A DNA stretch of 24,294 nucleotides, from assembly GCA_018266965.1 (NCBI GenBank), contig JAFDZJ010000263.1:1-24294 (forward strand), in the 5' to 3' direction. Numbering within the stretch: the stretch's first letter is position 1; every line of letters starts with the position of its first letter. Source of the stretch: Bacteroidota bacterium. Lineage in GTDB: Bacteria > Bacteroidota > Bacteroidia > Flavobacteriales > Weeksellaceae. Made by a program: the position numbers and the translations under genes. The notes under the pieces were generated by a model. It had not been told where the DNA came from and ran no database searches. It worked only from the letters and a program-made list of their open reading frames with translations. Positions 6,893 through 15,355 of the stretch are shown piece by piece.

Positions 6893-8116
6893 TTACGCAT
6901 CTAACTCTCCTGCAATTACATTTAGAGAACTCAATGTAACCACGGCATCGGAAATTACCGAGCCAGTAATCATTTCGGGATATGCTTGGTAATAGATAAA
7001 ACATGGTCTGCGGAAATGCAATCTATAAGGACTCCTACCGCCATCACTTACCAAATAATATCCTAGTTCTCCATTTCCTCCTTCTACTGCATGATAGACT
7101 TCTCCTCTTGGGATTTCTGTTTCTGCCATTACTATTTTGAAATGATAGATTAAGGCTTCCATTTTGGTATAGACATCTGCTTTTTCTGGAAGATAAAAAT
7201 CCGGTAAATCTGCATGGAAATCTCCTTCTGGAAGATTTTCATAGGCATTTTTTATTAATGCAAAACTTTCCCAAATTTCTTGTTGTCTTACCATAAATCT
7301 GTCGTAAGTATCTCCATTGGTACCTATTGGTATGGTAAAATCAAAATCTTGATAAGACGAATACGGTTGTGCTACTCTCACATCATAATCTACTCCGGCA
7401 GCTCTTAGGTTGGGACCGGTAAAACTGTAGCTCAATGCTCTTTCTGCGGAAATAGATCCAGCACCAATTGTCCTGTCCATGAATATTCTGTTTCTTTCTA
7501 AAAGAGTACAAAATTCTTGAAATCTTTTAGGAAATTCTTTTATGAATGCTTTGATTAATTCGTGAAATTTTGGAGAGAAATCTCTTTCAAAACCACCAAT
7601 TCTACCCATATTAGTTGTTAATCTACCACCGGAAACTTGTTCGTATAGGTCATAGATTCTTTCTCTGTCTTGGAAAACATAGGTAAACCCTGTTAATGCT
7701 CCTGTATCTACCCCAATTACCGAATTACAAACCAAATGATCGGCAATTCTTGCCAATTCCATCATGATAATTCGCATATAATCTACTCTTTTTGGTACTT
7801 GGCAACCTATGAGTTTTTCTACTGTCATGTGCCAACCAATATTATTGATGGGAGCAGAACAATAATTCAATCTATCGGTAAGGGTAGTAATTTGTGCGAA
7901 ATTTCTTCTTTCAGAAATTTTTTCAAATGCACGGTGTATATATCCTACGGTTTGTTCGGAATGCAATATCCTTTCGCCATCCATAGTTAGGATGTTTTGG
8001 AAGATACCATGTGTTGCAGGGTGAGTTGGACCAAGATTAAGGGTGTATAACTGACCATCGATTTGTTCTTTGGCTTCGTATTGTCCGAGTATATTAGATA
8101 GTGTATTGTCTTTCAT
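6893..8116 (-). CDS. nuoD: NADH-quinone oxidoreductase subunit D (49-kDa)
   Basis: This 407-residue subunit forms, with NuoB, the quinone-reduction site of complex I; it derives from the large subunit of NiFe hydrogenases. The segment GPTHPATHG (29-37) is the family's quinone-site beta-hairpin. Later landmarks include the conserved GWHMTVEKL and MGRIGGFERDF stretches, EIPRGEVYHAVEGGNGELGY and the C-terminal VVTLSSLNVIAGELDA, close to the canonical SLDPVFGEVDR end. NuoC and NuoD are separate genes here, not fused as in E. coli. The ATG at 8116 is clear. It is preceded by a 91-base A/T-rich spacer after nuoC and followed by the small membrane protein gene. Confidence 0.97.
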   Translation of the reverse strand: MKDNTLSNILGQYEAKEQIDGQLYTLNLGPTHPATHGIFQNILTMDGERILHSEQTVGYIHRAFEKISERRNFAQITTLTDRLNYCSAPINNIGWHMTVEKLIGCQVPKRVDYMRIIMMELARIADHLVCNSVIGVDTGALTGFTYVFQDRERIYDLYEQVSGGRLTTNMGRIGGFERDFSPKFHELIKAFIKEFPKRFQEFCTLLERNRIFMDRTIGAGSISAERALSYSFTGPNLRAAGVDYDVRVAQPYSSYQDFDFTIPIGTNGDTYDRFMVRQQEIWESFALIKNAYENLPEGDFHADLPDFYLPEKADVYTKMEALIYHFKIVMAETEIPRGEVYHAVEGGNGELGYYLVSDGGRSPYRLHFRRPCFIYYQAYPEMITGSVISDAVVTLSSLNVIAGELDA

Positions 8117-8207
8117 TATTTTTGATTGGGTATAAATTGTTGTTGGTTTTGTTGAGTATTTTTAAAATTTAATCAAAAAATCAACATTCAAAATTTAACA
8201 TTAATAA

Positions 8208-8702
8208 TTATCTACCGAACATTTTATCATCTTTATCTGTTCTGGTTTGGTCTTCCAGAGGAAATTCTTTCAACATAGGATGCACTCCCAATTCCGGGTC
8301 ATTCAAAATAATCCTGAGATCTGGGTGGTTTCTAAACTTTATTCCGAAAAAATCAAAAGTTTCTCTTTCCATCCAATTGGCTCCAGCATACAAATCGGTA
8401 ATGCTTTCTACCTCGGCGTTCAGTTTTGGCATGAAAGTTTTTAATCTTACCCTAACATTCGAAATGAGATTATGCAAATGATAGATTACACCTAGCTCTC
8501 TCTCTTTGTTGTCCGGATAGTGTATTCCAGTAATATCGGTTAGAAATTGGAAATCTAGGATAGAAGCTTTCAGATGGTGGATTACCATTTTTATATCTTC
8601 TTTTTTTATTTCAACAGTTAGCATACCATAAGAGTCGAAATGAGATATAACCGATTCTGGAAATTCTCTTGATATGGCTTCTAATACATATTCGTTGGTC
8701 AT
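8208..8702 (-). CDS. nuoC: NADH-quinone oxidoreductase subunit C (30-kDa)
   Basis: This is the complex I hydrophilic subunit that supports NuoD and NuoB at the base of the peripheral arm; it carries no cofactor. The 164 residues contain the family block WMERETFDFFGIKFRNHPDL (110-129), then IILNDPELGVHPMLKEFP, matching the RERExFDxFGIxFxxHPxLxRIL consensus. YHLHNLISNVRVRLK (74-88) is the usual central strand. It is separate from nuoD. The ATG at 8702 lies 43 bases after the nuoB stop. The 91-base spacer to nuoD is A/T-rich with no clear hairpin. Confidence 0.96.
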   Translation of the reverse strand: MTNEYVLEAISREFPESVISHFDSYGMLTVEIKKEDIKMVIHHLKASILDFQFLTDITGIHYPDNKERELGVIYHLHNLISNVRVRLKTFMPKLNAEVESITDLYAGANWMERETFDFFGIKFRNHPDLRIILNDPELGVHPMLKEFPLEDQTRTDKDDKMFGR

Positions 8703-8745
8703 ATTTTTTCTTTTTATTTTCCAAAAATGGAAAAATTGTTAGAAA

Positions 8746-9303
8746 TTATTTGATATTATAACTTTCCAAAAGTTTTTTATATTCTTCGGAGTCCCTTCTT
8801 CTCAAACTTTCGTTTTGAGCTAATTCCTGTACTTGCATAAAACCATCTAGGATTTGTTCCGGACGAGGTGCACAACCAGGTACATAGACATCTACCGGAA
8901 TTATTTTATCAATCCCTTGAAGCACAGAATACGAGTCGAAAATACCTCCGCTAGAAGCACAAGCACCTACGGCAATTACCCATTTGGGTTCTGCCATTTG
9001 AAGATAAATATCTTTCAGTATCGGTCCCAATTTTTTGGAAATTGTGCCACATACTATCAGTACATCTGCTTGCCTTGGTGAGAAACTCATTCTTTCTCCA
9101 CCAAATCTTCCTAAATCATAATTGGGAGCCATGGTAGCCATGAACTCTATTCCGCAACAGGAAGTCGCAAATGGCAATGGCCAAAGAGAATAAGATCTTG
9201 CCAGACCTATAAGATCCGAAAGTTTTGTTGCGAAAAACCCTTCTCCTTGATAGCCATCAGGAGCAGGAGCATTTGTATTTATTATTGGTTTGTTGTCAGA
9301 CAT
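8746..9303 (-). CDS. nuoB: NADH-quinone oxidoreductase subunit B (N2 cluster)
   Basis: This is the complex I subunit that holds the terminal 4Fe-4S cluster N2 and hands electrons to quinone. The four ligands are visible: Cys49 and Cys50 in FATSCCGIEF, Cys115 in VGACASSGG and Cys144 in VPGCAPRPEQ. Their spacing (tandem, then 65, then 29 residues) equals that of E. coli NuoB. The 185 residues include the FSPRQADVLIVCGTI strand. The ATG at 9303 is 33 bases after the nuoA stop, consistent with one transcript. Confidence 0.97.
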   Translation of the reverse strand: MSDNKPIINTNAPAPDGYQGEGFFATKLSDLIGLARSYSLWPLPFATSCCGIEFMATMAPNYDLGRFGGERMSFSPRQADVLIVCGTISKKLGPILKDIYLQMAEPKWVIAVGACASSGGIFDSYSVLQGIDKIIPVDVYVPGCAPRPEQILDGFMQVQELAQNESLRRRDSEEYKKLLESYNIK

Positions 9304-9336
9304 TTTTACATTTTTTTAAAAAAATATTTTCCACTT

Positions 9337-9708
9337 TTATTTGTTCCAATCCAAAGCACCTCTTTTCAGTACATAGATAAAGCCAGCAAAGAATACAGCA
9401 ACAAATGTTAATATAGCAAAAAATCCTTCTAGTCCAAATTGTTTGAAATTAACTGCATACGGATAGAAAAACACTATTTCTATATCAAAAAGTACAAATA
9501 AAATTGCAGTTAAAAAATAACGAATAGAATAAGGAGCTCTTGCATTTCCTTTTATTTCTATACCACATTCGAAGTTTTGATTTTTCAGGTTATCACCTTT
9601 TTTTTGTCTTGGACCTAAAAAATGTGCACCTAATAACGAAACTAGAACAAAGCCCAATGAAACGGCTGCGGAAATAAGAATCGGAATATAATTTTCTGGT
9701 AAGTTCAT
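9337..9708 (-). CDS. nuoA: NADH-quinone oxidoreductase subunit A
   Basis: This is the small membrane subunit of complex I, part of the quinone-chamber region next to NuoH. The protein has 123 residues with three hydrophobic helices (about 9-31, 65-82 and 92-113). The loop between helices 1 and 2 contains NFECGIEIKGNARAPYSIRY, corresponding to the family's YECG...A...F/Y loop with its conserved Cys. The sequence FDIEIVFFYPYAV following it is diagnostic. It is the first gene of the nuo operon and diverges from ruvC across a 228-base junction. Confidence 0.96.
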   Translation of the reverse strand: MNLPENYIPILISAAVSLGFVLVSLLGAHFLGPRQKKGDNLKNQNFECGIEIKGNARAPYSIRYFLTAILFVLFDIEIVFFYPYAVNFKQFGLEGFFAILTFVAVFFAGFIYVLKRGALDWNK

Positions 9709-9731
9709 TTTTGTATGATTTTCTCAATCTG

Positions 9732-9739
9732 CAAAATTA
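9732..9739 (-). promoter_or_regulatory. Possible -7 box for the nuo operon
   Basis: On the minus strand this reads TAATTTTG, fitting the Bacteroidota -7 consensus TAnnTTTG. It lies 24 bases upstream of the nuoA ATG, the same distance as the boxes before accB and rocD. No TTG/TTTG is seen 17-21 bases upstream, so only half the promoter is supported. Two separate -7 boxes in the 228-base junction (see 9880-9887) are what divergent transcription would need. Confidence 0.35.
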
Positions 9740-9879
9740 AGAAATTTAACAATATCATAGGCGGATTTCGTACTATAATATTCAATCTATTTTTTCGATA
9801 TTTTGTAATTTAGAATTATTAAAAATAAACGATTACACTTTTGTATTATTAACAAAAATCTTTTTTGGGTTATCTTTTG

Positions 9880-9887
9880 TATTTTTG
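9880..9887 (+). promoter_or_regulatory. Possible -7 box for ruvC
   Basis: TATTTTTG matches TAnnTTTG and stands 49 bases before the ruvC ATG. The nearest TTG upstream is at 9865-9867, only 12 bases away, shorter than the usual 17-21. The region is T-rich, so a chance match is quite possible. Confidence 0.3.
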
Positions 9888-9936
9888 TAAATAATTACAC
9901 TTTTTTCAATTTAAAAAAACCAGATTCAAACAATAA

Positions 9937-10491
9937 ATGATTGCAGAAAAAATAATATTAGGCATAGATCCGGGAACTACTATTATGGGTTTTGGAATAA
10001 TCTCTGTACAAAAAAATAAAATGGAATTGGTTGCTATCCATGAATTAATATTGAAAAAATACCCTAATCACGAGACAAAACTAAAATACATTTTTGAAAA
10101 GACACTTTCGTTAATAGATGAATATCATCCGGACGAAGTGGTTTTGGAAGCTCCTTTTTTTGGGAAAAATGTACAATCGATGTTGAAGCTAGGAAGAGCA
10201 CAAGGTGTAGCCATGGCAGCTAGTTTATATAGAAATATCCCTATCACAGAATATTCTCCAAAAAAAATAAAAATGGCAATTACAGGGAATGGAAACGCTA
10301 GTAAAGAACAAGTAGCTGCTATGTTGAAAAACTTATTAAACTTAAAAGAATTCCCAACAAAATATCTTGATGCTTCCGATGGATTAGCTGTAGCGGTTTG
10401 TCATCATTTCAATTCATCTGGTACAATCTCAGACAAAAAATACAGTGGATGGGATAGTTTTCTAAAAAATAATCCTGACCGTGTAAAATAG
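9937..10491 (+). CDS. ruvC: Crossover junction endodeoxyribonuclease RuvC
   Basis: This is the Holliday-junction resolvase that cuts the four-way junctions migrated by RuvAB in homologous recombination. The 184 residues carry the RNase H-like catalytic set: Asp11 in GIDPGTT, Glu71 in VVLEAPFF, then Asp145 and Asp148 in YLDASDGLAVAVCHH, with the nearby His pair. GKNVQSMLKLGRAQGVAMAA (77-96) is the conserved DNA-binding segment. The family's usual length is about 170-185. The ATG at 9937 begins directly with the first beta-strand. It is one of only two plus-strand genes here; no ruvA or ruvB is adjacent. Confidence 0.96.
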   Translation: MIAEKIILGIDPGTTIMGFGIISVQKNKMELVAIHELILKKYPNHETKLKYIFEKTLSLIDEYHPDEVVLEAPFFGKNVQSMLKLGRAQGVAMAASLYRNIPITEYSPKKIKMAITGNGNASKEQVAAMLKNLLNLKEFPTKYLDASDGLAVAVCHHFNSSGTISDKKYSGWDSFLKNNPDRVK

Positions 10492-10612
10492 TTAATATGC
10501 TATCATACAATAATTTAAAATAAAAAAACAATCTATCTACTTTGTAAAACATAGTACTGCCTATTACTTTGGTCTGATTTCTGCAATAGCTAACAAAAAT
10601 AAATCATTAACC

Positions 10613-11662
10613 ATGAAAAATAATTTACAAAAATACAATCCATCTATGAACTGGTTTCAGCATTTCCTTATGATATGTTCTGGTGGAAATATTCATATTT
10701 TGAAGAAATCTCCTAGTGAATGGAACAAGTTTTCCGGAATTGGAGGCATCGTTCTTTTCACAGCAGTATTTGCTTCTTTGTCCGCTTTCTATGCTATTTT
10801 TACAATTTTTGATGAAATTTGGATTTCAATTAGCTTTGCACTTTTGTGGGGATTAATGATTTTCAATTTGGATCGATATATTGTTTCGTCTATCAAAAAA
10901 ACAGGCTCGGTTTGGAATCAACTTTTTATGACAATTCCAAGATTAATATTAGCTGGTTTTTTGGGAATTGTTATTTCTAAACCATTGGAGTTGAAGATTT
11001 TTGAAAAAGAGATTAACAAACAACTCAACACCATCATCGAGAGAAATAAAAAGCAATTACAAAACGAAATGAATGGTAGGATTTTGCAACAGTCTGGTCC
11101 ATTCGACACGGAGAAAAAACAAATTCAACAAAAAATTGCTGAATATCAAAAATCTTATGACTCCGCAGCAGTGGAGTTGGAAAAAGAAATACTCGGCACC
11201 AAGACGGGACTTACTTCTGGTAAAGTAGGGTACGGAACCAACGCCAAAAGAAAAGAAGAACTGAAAGAAAAGAGAAAACAGGACTTGGAGAATTATCAAA
11301 AACAAGCACAACCCAGATTGGAATATTTGGACAAAGAAACCTCAAAAGTCTATACCAATATCGAAAACGAAAGAAACAAGACTGAAAAAATTGAAGACCG
11401 TTTCAATGGTTTTGCAGCTAGGTTACAAGCTTTGGAAGAATTGGGGAAAAACTCTCACATTATGGCAATTGCTTCTCTTTTCATCATGGGATTATTTATT
11501 ACTTTAGAAATTTCTCCTGTTCTCATCAAACTTATTTCATCTGTTGGTCCATACGATTATTTGTTGGAGACTACCGAAAATGATTTTAGGCTTTATGCAA
11601 AAGAAAAAATAGAAAAAGGAAATCATGCCACAGATAAGCGGATAGAAGATTTTAAAAAATAA
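10613..11662 (+). CDS. DUF4407 membrane and coiled-coil protein
   Basis: The 349-residue protein fits the DUF4407 layout. It has three hydrophobic helices near the N-terminus (about 43-66, 70-86 and 109-125), a long charged, Gln/Lys/Glu-rich coiled-coil region (about 126-275), then a fourth helix (283-308) and a short cytoplasmic or periplasmic tail. NLDRYIVSS after the second helix and SKPLELKIFEKEI after the third are motifs I associate with this family. The function of the family is not known to me. The coil is flanked by helices on both sides, so it forms a large loop on one side of the inner membrane. It follows ruvC after 121 bases with no recognised promoter and converges on the small membrane gene at 11722. 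Confidence 0.8.
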   Translation: MKNNLQKYNPSMNWFQHFLMICSGGNIHILKKSPSEWNKFSGIGGIVLFTAVFASLSAFYAIFTIFDEIWISISFALLWGLMIFNLDRYIVSSIKKTGSVWNQLFMTIPRLILAGFLGIVISKPLELKIFEKEINKQLNTIIERNKKQLQNEMNGRILQQSGPFDTEKKQIQQKIAEYQKSYDSAAVELEKEILGTKTGLTSGKVGYGTNAKRKEELKEKRKQDLENYQKQAQPRLEYLDKETSKVYTNIENERNKTEKIEDRFNGFAARLQALEELGKNSHIMAIASLFIMGLFITLEISPVLIKLISSVGPYDYLLETTENDFRLYAKEKIEKGNHATDKRIEDFKK

Positions 11663-11721
11663 AATTGATGTCTTTTATTTCAAACTTTTATTTGGTAAGA
11701 GGCAAATTCAATTAATAAGTT

Positions 11722-11922
11722 CTATTGTTTCTTTTTTTCTTTTGACACCGAAGATTTTAAATTTATCAAAGAAAAAATAGATAAAATCAAAAATAGTATA
11801 AAACCTATAATTGAAACAATAATTCGCCATTTTTCTTGTGTGTCAAATGATTTTATTACAATTGCAAATGAAATTATTGTTGCTATCATACTTGTAATAA
11901 ATTGAAATTTATAATTTTTCAT
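11722..11922 (-). CDS. Small two-helix membrane protein, related to the one in the nuo operon
   Basis: The protein has 66 residues with hydrophobic segments at about 9-24 and 34-54, a short polar loop (SFDTQEKWR) and a basic tail (VSKEKKKQ). Read beside the 62-residue protein at 6670-6858 it shares the MKN start, an IK before the loop, W-[RK]-I after it and S-x-IG leading into helix 2. They look like divergent members of one family. It lies downstream of the GT2 gene with an 80-base gap and converges with the DUF4407 gene. No function is assigned. Its weak side is short length and low complexity; its strong side is the shared pattern. Confidence 0.55.
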   Translation of the reverse strand: MKNYKFQFITSMIATIISFAIVIKSFDTQEKWRIIVSIIGFILFLILSIFSLINLKSSVSKEKKKQ

Positions 11923-12002
11923 AATCTAATAATAAAATTAATACTTAGTCTAAAACCAAAAGGTTGATTTAATTTATTTTTTTAACAAATATTTGGCACT
12001 TT

Positions 12003-12917
12003 TTATATCATTTTCAAAAGTAATAATTTGAAAAATAACAAGGGCTGACTGTACTTCAATTTGTATTTTTCTTTTTTCCATTCTTTCAAAAATTTCTTTT
12101 TTTCTGTTTCATTCTCATTTTTTGATAGTAAGGATTCATAATGAAATTTCAACAAATTCAAATAATAATTTTTGGCTAAATCCTTGTCCGATAGAATATA
12201 ATCCAAATATTTTGCTGTAACTTTTTTGTACGAATCCGCCATCACCACCCAATTCCTAGAAAGACTGCTATTGAGGACACGGTAATAAAATAATTTTTGA
12301 TCCAAAAACCCAATTTTGTAACCTAGGTGGGTCAATCGGAGATTCATATCCCAATCTTCTGTTTGTATTTCTTCATCAAAAGGTTGCTGCTCCAATATTT
12401 TTTTCTTTACAAAAGTCCCCACATTTACCGTTCTGTTTTCTGTAACATTTTCATGAAAAAAATTAGGGAGCATTTGTACAACTTTGTCTTTGTCCTTTCC
12501 GGTATATGCCTCAACCAATTCAGCAGATTGTTGCAGATATTTGTATCCATCGGAAAGTACAATATCAAAAGAATTTTTTTGTACAAAATTTATTTTTTCG
12601 GCAATCATGTTTTCCGCCCACCAATCATCACCGGACAATATTGCAACCCAGTCCCCATGGCATTTGGACACTAAAAAATTCAAATTTTTTGCAACACCAA
12701 AACTTTCATTATTACTAAATATTTGAAAATCTACCTTGCCCTTTTCAAGTGCGTCTTTTGCTTTTTGGTATGTTTCATCACAAGAAAAATTATCCAACAA
12801 AATAATTTCTATATTGGGATAAGTTTGGAAAATAGCAGAGTTACAAGCCTGTTCAATAAATTTTTCATGATTCATTGTTAGGATTATAATGCTTACCAAA
12901 GGGTGTTTTTCTGTCAT
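12003..12917 (-). CDS. Family 2 glycosyltransferase
   Basis: This 304-residue GT-A fold enzyme transfers a sugar from a nucleotide-sugar donor, probably during O-antigen or other surface glycan assembly. The N-terminal domain has VSIIILTMNHEKFIEQAC (8-25), the nucleotide-binding Asp42 in LLDNFSCD, and Asp97-Asp98 in SGDDWW, the metal-binding acidic pair. EEIQTEDWDMNLRL carries the usual later ED motif (catalytic base region). The C-terminal 80 residues are Lys/Leu-rich without clear membrane helices. Its ATG shares one base with the stop of the DegT aminotransferase gene (TAATG), so the two are translationally coupled. Donor and acceptor cannot be read from the sequence. Confidence 0.88.
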   Translation of the reverse strand: MTEKHPLVSIIILTMNHEKFIEQACNSAIFQTYPNIEIILLDNFSCDETYQKAKDALEKGKVDFQIFSNNESFGVAKNLNFLVSKCHGDWVAILSGDDWWAENMIAEKINFVQKNSFDIVLSDGYKYLQQSAELVEAYTGKDKDKVVQMLPNFFHENVTENRTVNVGTFVKKKILEQQPFDEEIQTEDWDMNLRLTHLGYKIGFLDQKLFYYRVLNSSLSRNWVVMADSYKKVTAKYLDYILSDKDLAKNYYLNLLKFHYESLLSKNENETEKKKFLKEWKKEKYKLKYSQPLLFFKLLLLKMI

Positions 12918-14020
12918 TAAAAATTGTTGATAGTTTGGATTACGAAAGAAATTTCTTCCTCGGTCATCACTTGCGAAATTGGGATACTCAACACTTCCTT
13001 ACAAAGATTTTCGGTAATAGGAAAGCTCAAGTGATTGAATTCTTGATAGCATTTTTGCAAATGTGGAGGTGTTGGATAATGGATAATTGTCTGGATATTA
13101 TGCCTAGTCAAATACTCCTGCAAGTCTTTTCTATTTTTTGTATTGATGACAAACACATGCCAAACATGGGAGTTTTCATCTATTGGAAAAAGTGGAAGTT
13201 GTATTTTATCGTTTTTTATTTCGGAAATATATCTTTTGGCTACGGCTTTTCTTTTTTTATTTTCTTGATCCAGGTAGTTCAATTTCACATCTAGTGTTGC
13301 TGCTTGCAATTCGTCCAATCTAGAATTAAGTCCTTGGAAATCATTAACATACTTTTCGCTTGAACCATAATTTGCCAAAGCTCTGATTACTTTTGCCAAA
13401 GCATCATCATTAGTAGTTACCGCACCTCCATCTCCTAAAGCTCCAAGATTTTTCCCGGGATAAAAACTAAATCCAGAAGCATCGCCCAAATTTCCAGTTT
13501 TTATACCATTATAGGTAGCTCCAATGGCTTGTGCATTGTCTTCAATAATTTTTAAATTATATTTTTCAGCTAATGATTTTAGTTTTTCATTATAAGAAAC
13601 TTGTCCATACAAATGTACAGTCATGATAGCTTTGGTAGTAGGAGTAATAGCAGCTTCTATCTTGTCGATATCCAAATTGTGAGTATCCGCATTGGGTTCT
13701 ACAAAAACCGGCTGCAAACCATTGTCGGAAATCGCTAATACAGATGCAATATAAGTGTTGGCAGGGACAATAATTTGATCACCTTTTTGGAAAATTCCCA
13801 ATTCCAAATATCCACGAATAATAAGTCGCAAGGCATCGAGTCCATTGGCTACACCTATTGCGTGTTTGGCACCGATATAACTGGAAAGGTTGGCTTCAAA
13901 AGTTTTGTTTTCGTTGCCTAATAAATACCAACCGCTTCTAAATGTAGTGAGTAGCCTGTTTTCTATTTCTTCTTGATGCGATAAATTGACTTTTTGTAAA
14001 TCGAGAAATTTTATTTCCAT
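12917..14020 (-). CDS. DegT/DnrJ/EryC1/StrS sugar aminotransferase (FdtB/QdtB-like)
   Basis: This is a PLP-dependent enzyme that converts a nucleotide-linked keto-sugar into an amino sugar. The 367 residues match the family. Lys190 in FYPGKNLGALGDGG is the predicted PLP lysine, Asp161 in IEDNAQAIG contacts the PLP ring nitrogen, and NSRLDELQAA is the conserved substrate-site block. The N-terminal SGWYLLGNE and GVANGLDAL resemble dTDP-3-keto-6-deoxyhexose 3-aminotransferases (FdtB/QdtB group), but no dTDP-sugar isomerase or acetyltransferase gene is in the window, so the substrate is a guess. It is followed by the GT2 gene with a TAATG overlap, which suggests amino-sugar synthesis and transfer together. 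A possible -7 box (TATTTTTG, minus strand) lies at 14058-14065. Confidence 0.9.
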   Translation of the reverse strand: MEIKFLDLQKVNLSHQEEIENRLLTTFRSGWYLLGNENKTFEANLSSYIGAKHAIGVANGLDALRLIIRGYLELGIFQKGDQIIVPANTYIASVLAISDNGLQPVFVEPNADTHNLDIDKIEAAITPTTKAIMTVHLYGQVSYNEKLKSLAEKYNLKIIEDNAQAIGATYNGIKTGNLGDASGFSFYPGKNLGALGDGGAVTTNDDALAKVIRALANYGSSEKYVNDFQGLNSRLDELQAATLDVKLNYLDQENKKRKAVAKRYISEIKNDKIQLPLFPIDENSHVWHVFVINTKNRKDLQEYLTRHNIQTIIHYPTPPHLQKCYQEFNHLSFPITENLCKEVLSIPISQVMTEEEISFVIQTINNF

Positions 14021-14057
14021 AGTTTGATTGTTGTTTTTGTGAATATTTTTCAGACAA

Positions 14058-14065
14058 CAAAAATA
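14058..14065 (-). promoter_or_regulatory. Possible -7 box before the DegT-GT2 pair
   Basis: The minus strand reads TATTTTTG, matching TAnnTTTG, 38 bases upstream of the aminotransferase ATG in the 120-base gap after the GT61 gene. The nearest upstream TTG is 26 bases away, too far for a good promoter. It would make this pair a separate unit from the GT61 gene upstream. Confidence 0.3.
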
Positions 14066-14140
14066 CTATAATTTTAAGAAATTTCTATTTGCAATTACTC
14101 CATTAAATAAAATTTAGAAAAAAACGATGTGAAAAAATTG

Positions 14141-15355
14141 CTATTTGGCTAGTAATTGTATTAATTGCTGCTCGAACTCGGAGGTATCTAATACATAATC
14201 TTCATGAAAACCGAGGCTATCATCTCCAAAACGCCAATTGTACAAATCTACTCCGGAATAATTTGCAAGAGTAGAAAATAGAGAAAATTCCTTCCATACA
14301 TTGGCCAACCAAAGAAGTCCTTTTGTCTTACCTGGTTGGCAAAAAATAAGATTAGTCCACGCCGCACCACTAGGACCTACAATATATTCCGAATGTTGCA
14401 TGAGATATATTTGTTCGTGGATAGTATAATCCTCCAAATAGACTGGTTGAAATCCGAATTTTTCAGCTACTGCCAATAATTCGGGTTCGTTATATTTTCT
14501 AAATTCAGTTTTTCTTGCCAAAAAAATCTTGGAAATAGGTTCTATTTTAACCTGTTTAGTATCCATATTTGATAGACAAGTATTTCTGACGAATGATACC
14601 GACTGTTGGGAAATTTTGGAAAATTCCGCCTTACAAAAATCTCCTTCACCAATATTAGGAATAACAACGGAAGGATAAGAAATATGCCAAGTTTTTCTGA
14701 ATTGATAATAAAAATCCTCCGAAAGAAACAAAATTTCATTGTTGGGAACAAAAAACGAAAGCAAAGATTTCATATTTCCTATTTCTCCAATCTTGTGATG
14801 GACTACAACCAAAAGGTTTTCAAAATTAGGAATTGATTGTACAAACTCAATTTTAGTTAAGATTTCGATAAGAAAATGAAAATAATTAAAACTAAAATTC
14901 CCAGTCAGAAAAAGTACTTCTCTATCGACATATTTTTTGGGTAAATTATTCAACTTTGCTAATTTTTCCGAATGAAAAAGCAAATTATTGGAATTGTACA
15001 TCAAAGTATATTCTTTCGAGAATTTTTCAACTTCCTCATAATAAGTTGTTTTCAGGTTTTTTGTAAGAAAGGAGGTGGTTTCGGATGCTACAAATACATT
15101 TTTCAATCCATAAATTATAACTGGATTTAGCTGGATTATTATTTCTAAAGATGGTGCAATAAAAGTTTTTGGGGTTTCAACTATTGAGGTTTGTTCGGTT
15201 CTTACAACTATTTTTTCCTCACAATATTCATTGGGAATATTCTGCAACGGTACAAAATCGACAATAAGTCTTTTTGCTTTTCTAAAAAAAGATTTAATAA
15301 AGTATTTTTTTCTTTGAAATTGCAGGTATTTGTCTAAATCTTTATGCTTTTTCAT
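14141..15355 (-). CDS. Family 61-like (DUF563) glycosyltransferase
   Basis: The protein has 404 residues. The C-terminal half carries the DUF563/GT61 pattern: NYFHFLIEILTKIEF near the middle, then KIFLARKTEFRKYNEPELLA (arginine-containing RK motif) and SEYIVGPSGAAWTNLIFCQPG, the GxHGAxxxN/xxF-like block of this family, here with GPSGAAWTN. GT61 members in bacteria are usually in capsule or LPS clusters. The first 100 residues are basic then variable, with no signal peptide. Its ATG overlaps the end of the GT4 gene by four bases (ATGA). It is the last gene of the run that begins with rocD. The specificity is unknown. Confidence 0.78.
   Translation of the reverse strand: MKKHKDLDKYLQFQRKKYFIKSFFRKAKRLIVDFVPLQNIPNEYCEEKIVVRTEQTSIVETPKTFIAPSLEIIIQLNPVIIYGLKNVFVASETTSFLTKNLKTTYYEEVEKFSKEYTLMYNSNNLLFHSEKLAKLNNLPKKYVDREVLFLTGNFSFNYFHFLIEILTKIEFVQSIPNFENLLVVVHHKIGEIGNMKSLLSFFVPNNEILFLSEDFYYQFRKTWHISYPSVVIPNIGEGDFCKAEFSKISQQSVSFVRNTCLSNMDTKQVKIEPISKIFLARKTEFRKYNEPELLAVAEKFGFQPVYLEDYTIHEQIYLMQHSEYIVGPSGAAWTNLIFCQPGKTKGLLWLANVWKEFSLFSTLANYSGVDLYNWRFGDDSLGFHEDYVLDTSEFEQQLIQLLAK

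Noticed and set aside
8117..8207. Internal promoter or small gene between nuoC and nuoD
   Set aside because: The 91-base spacer is A/T-rich with no TAnnTTTG box on the minus strand, no hairpin and no plausible frame.
12327..12726. Overlapping plus-strand frames of 70-115 codons
   Set aside because: They are antisense to the GT2 gene, have no start context or motif, and arise because the opposite strand has few stop-complement codons.
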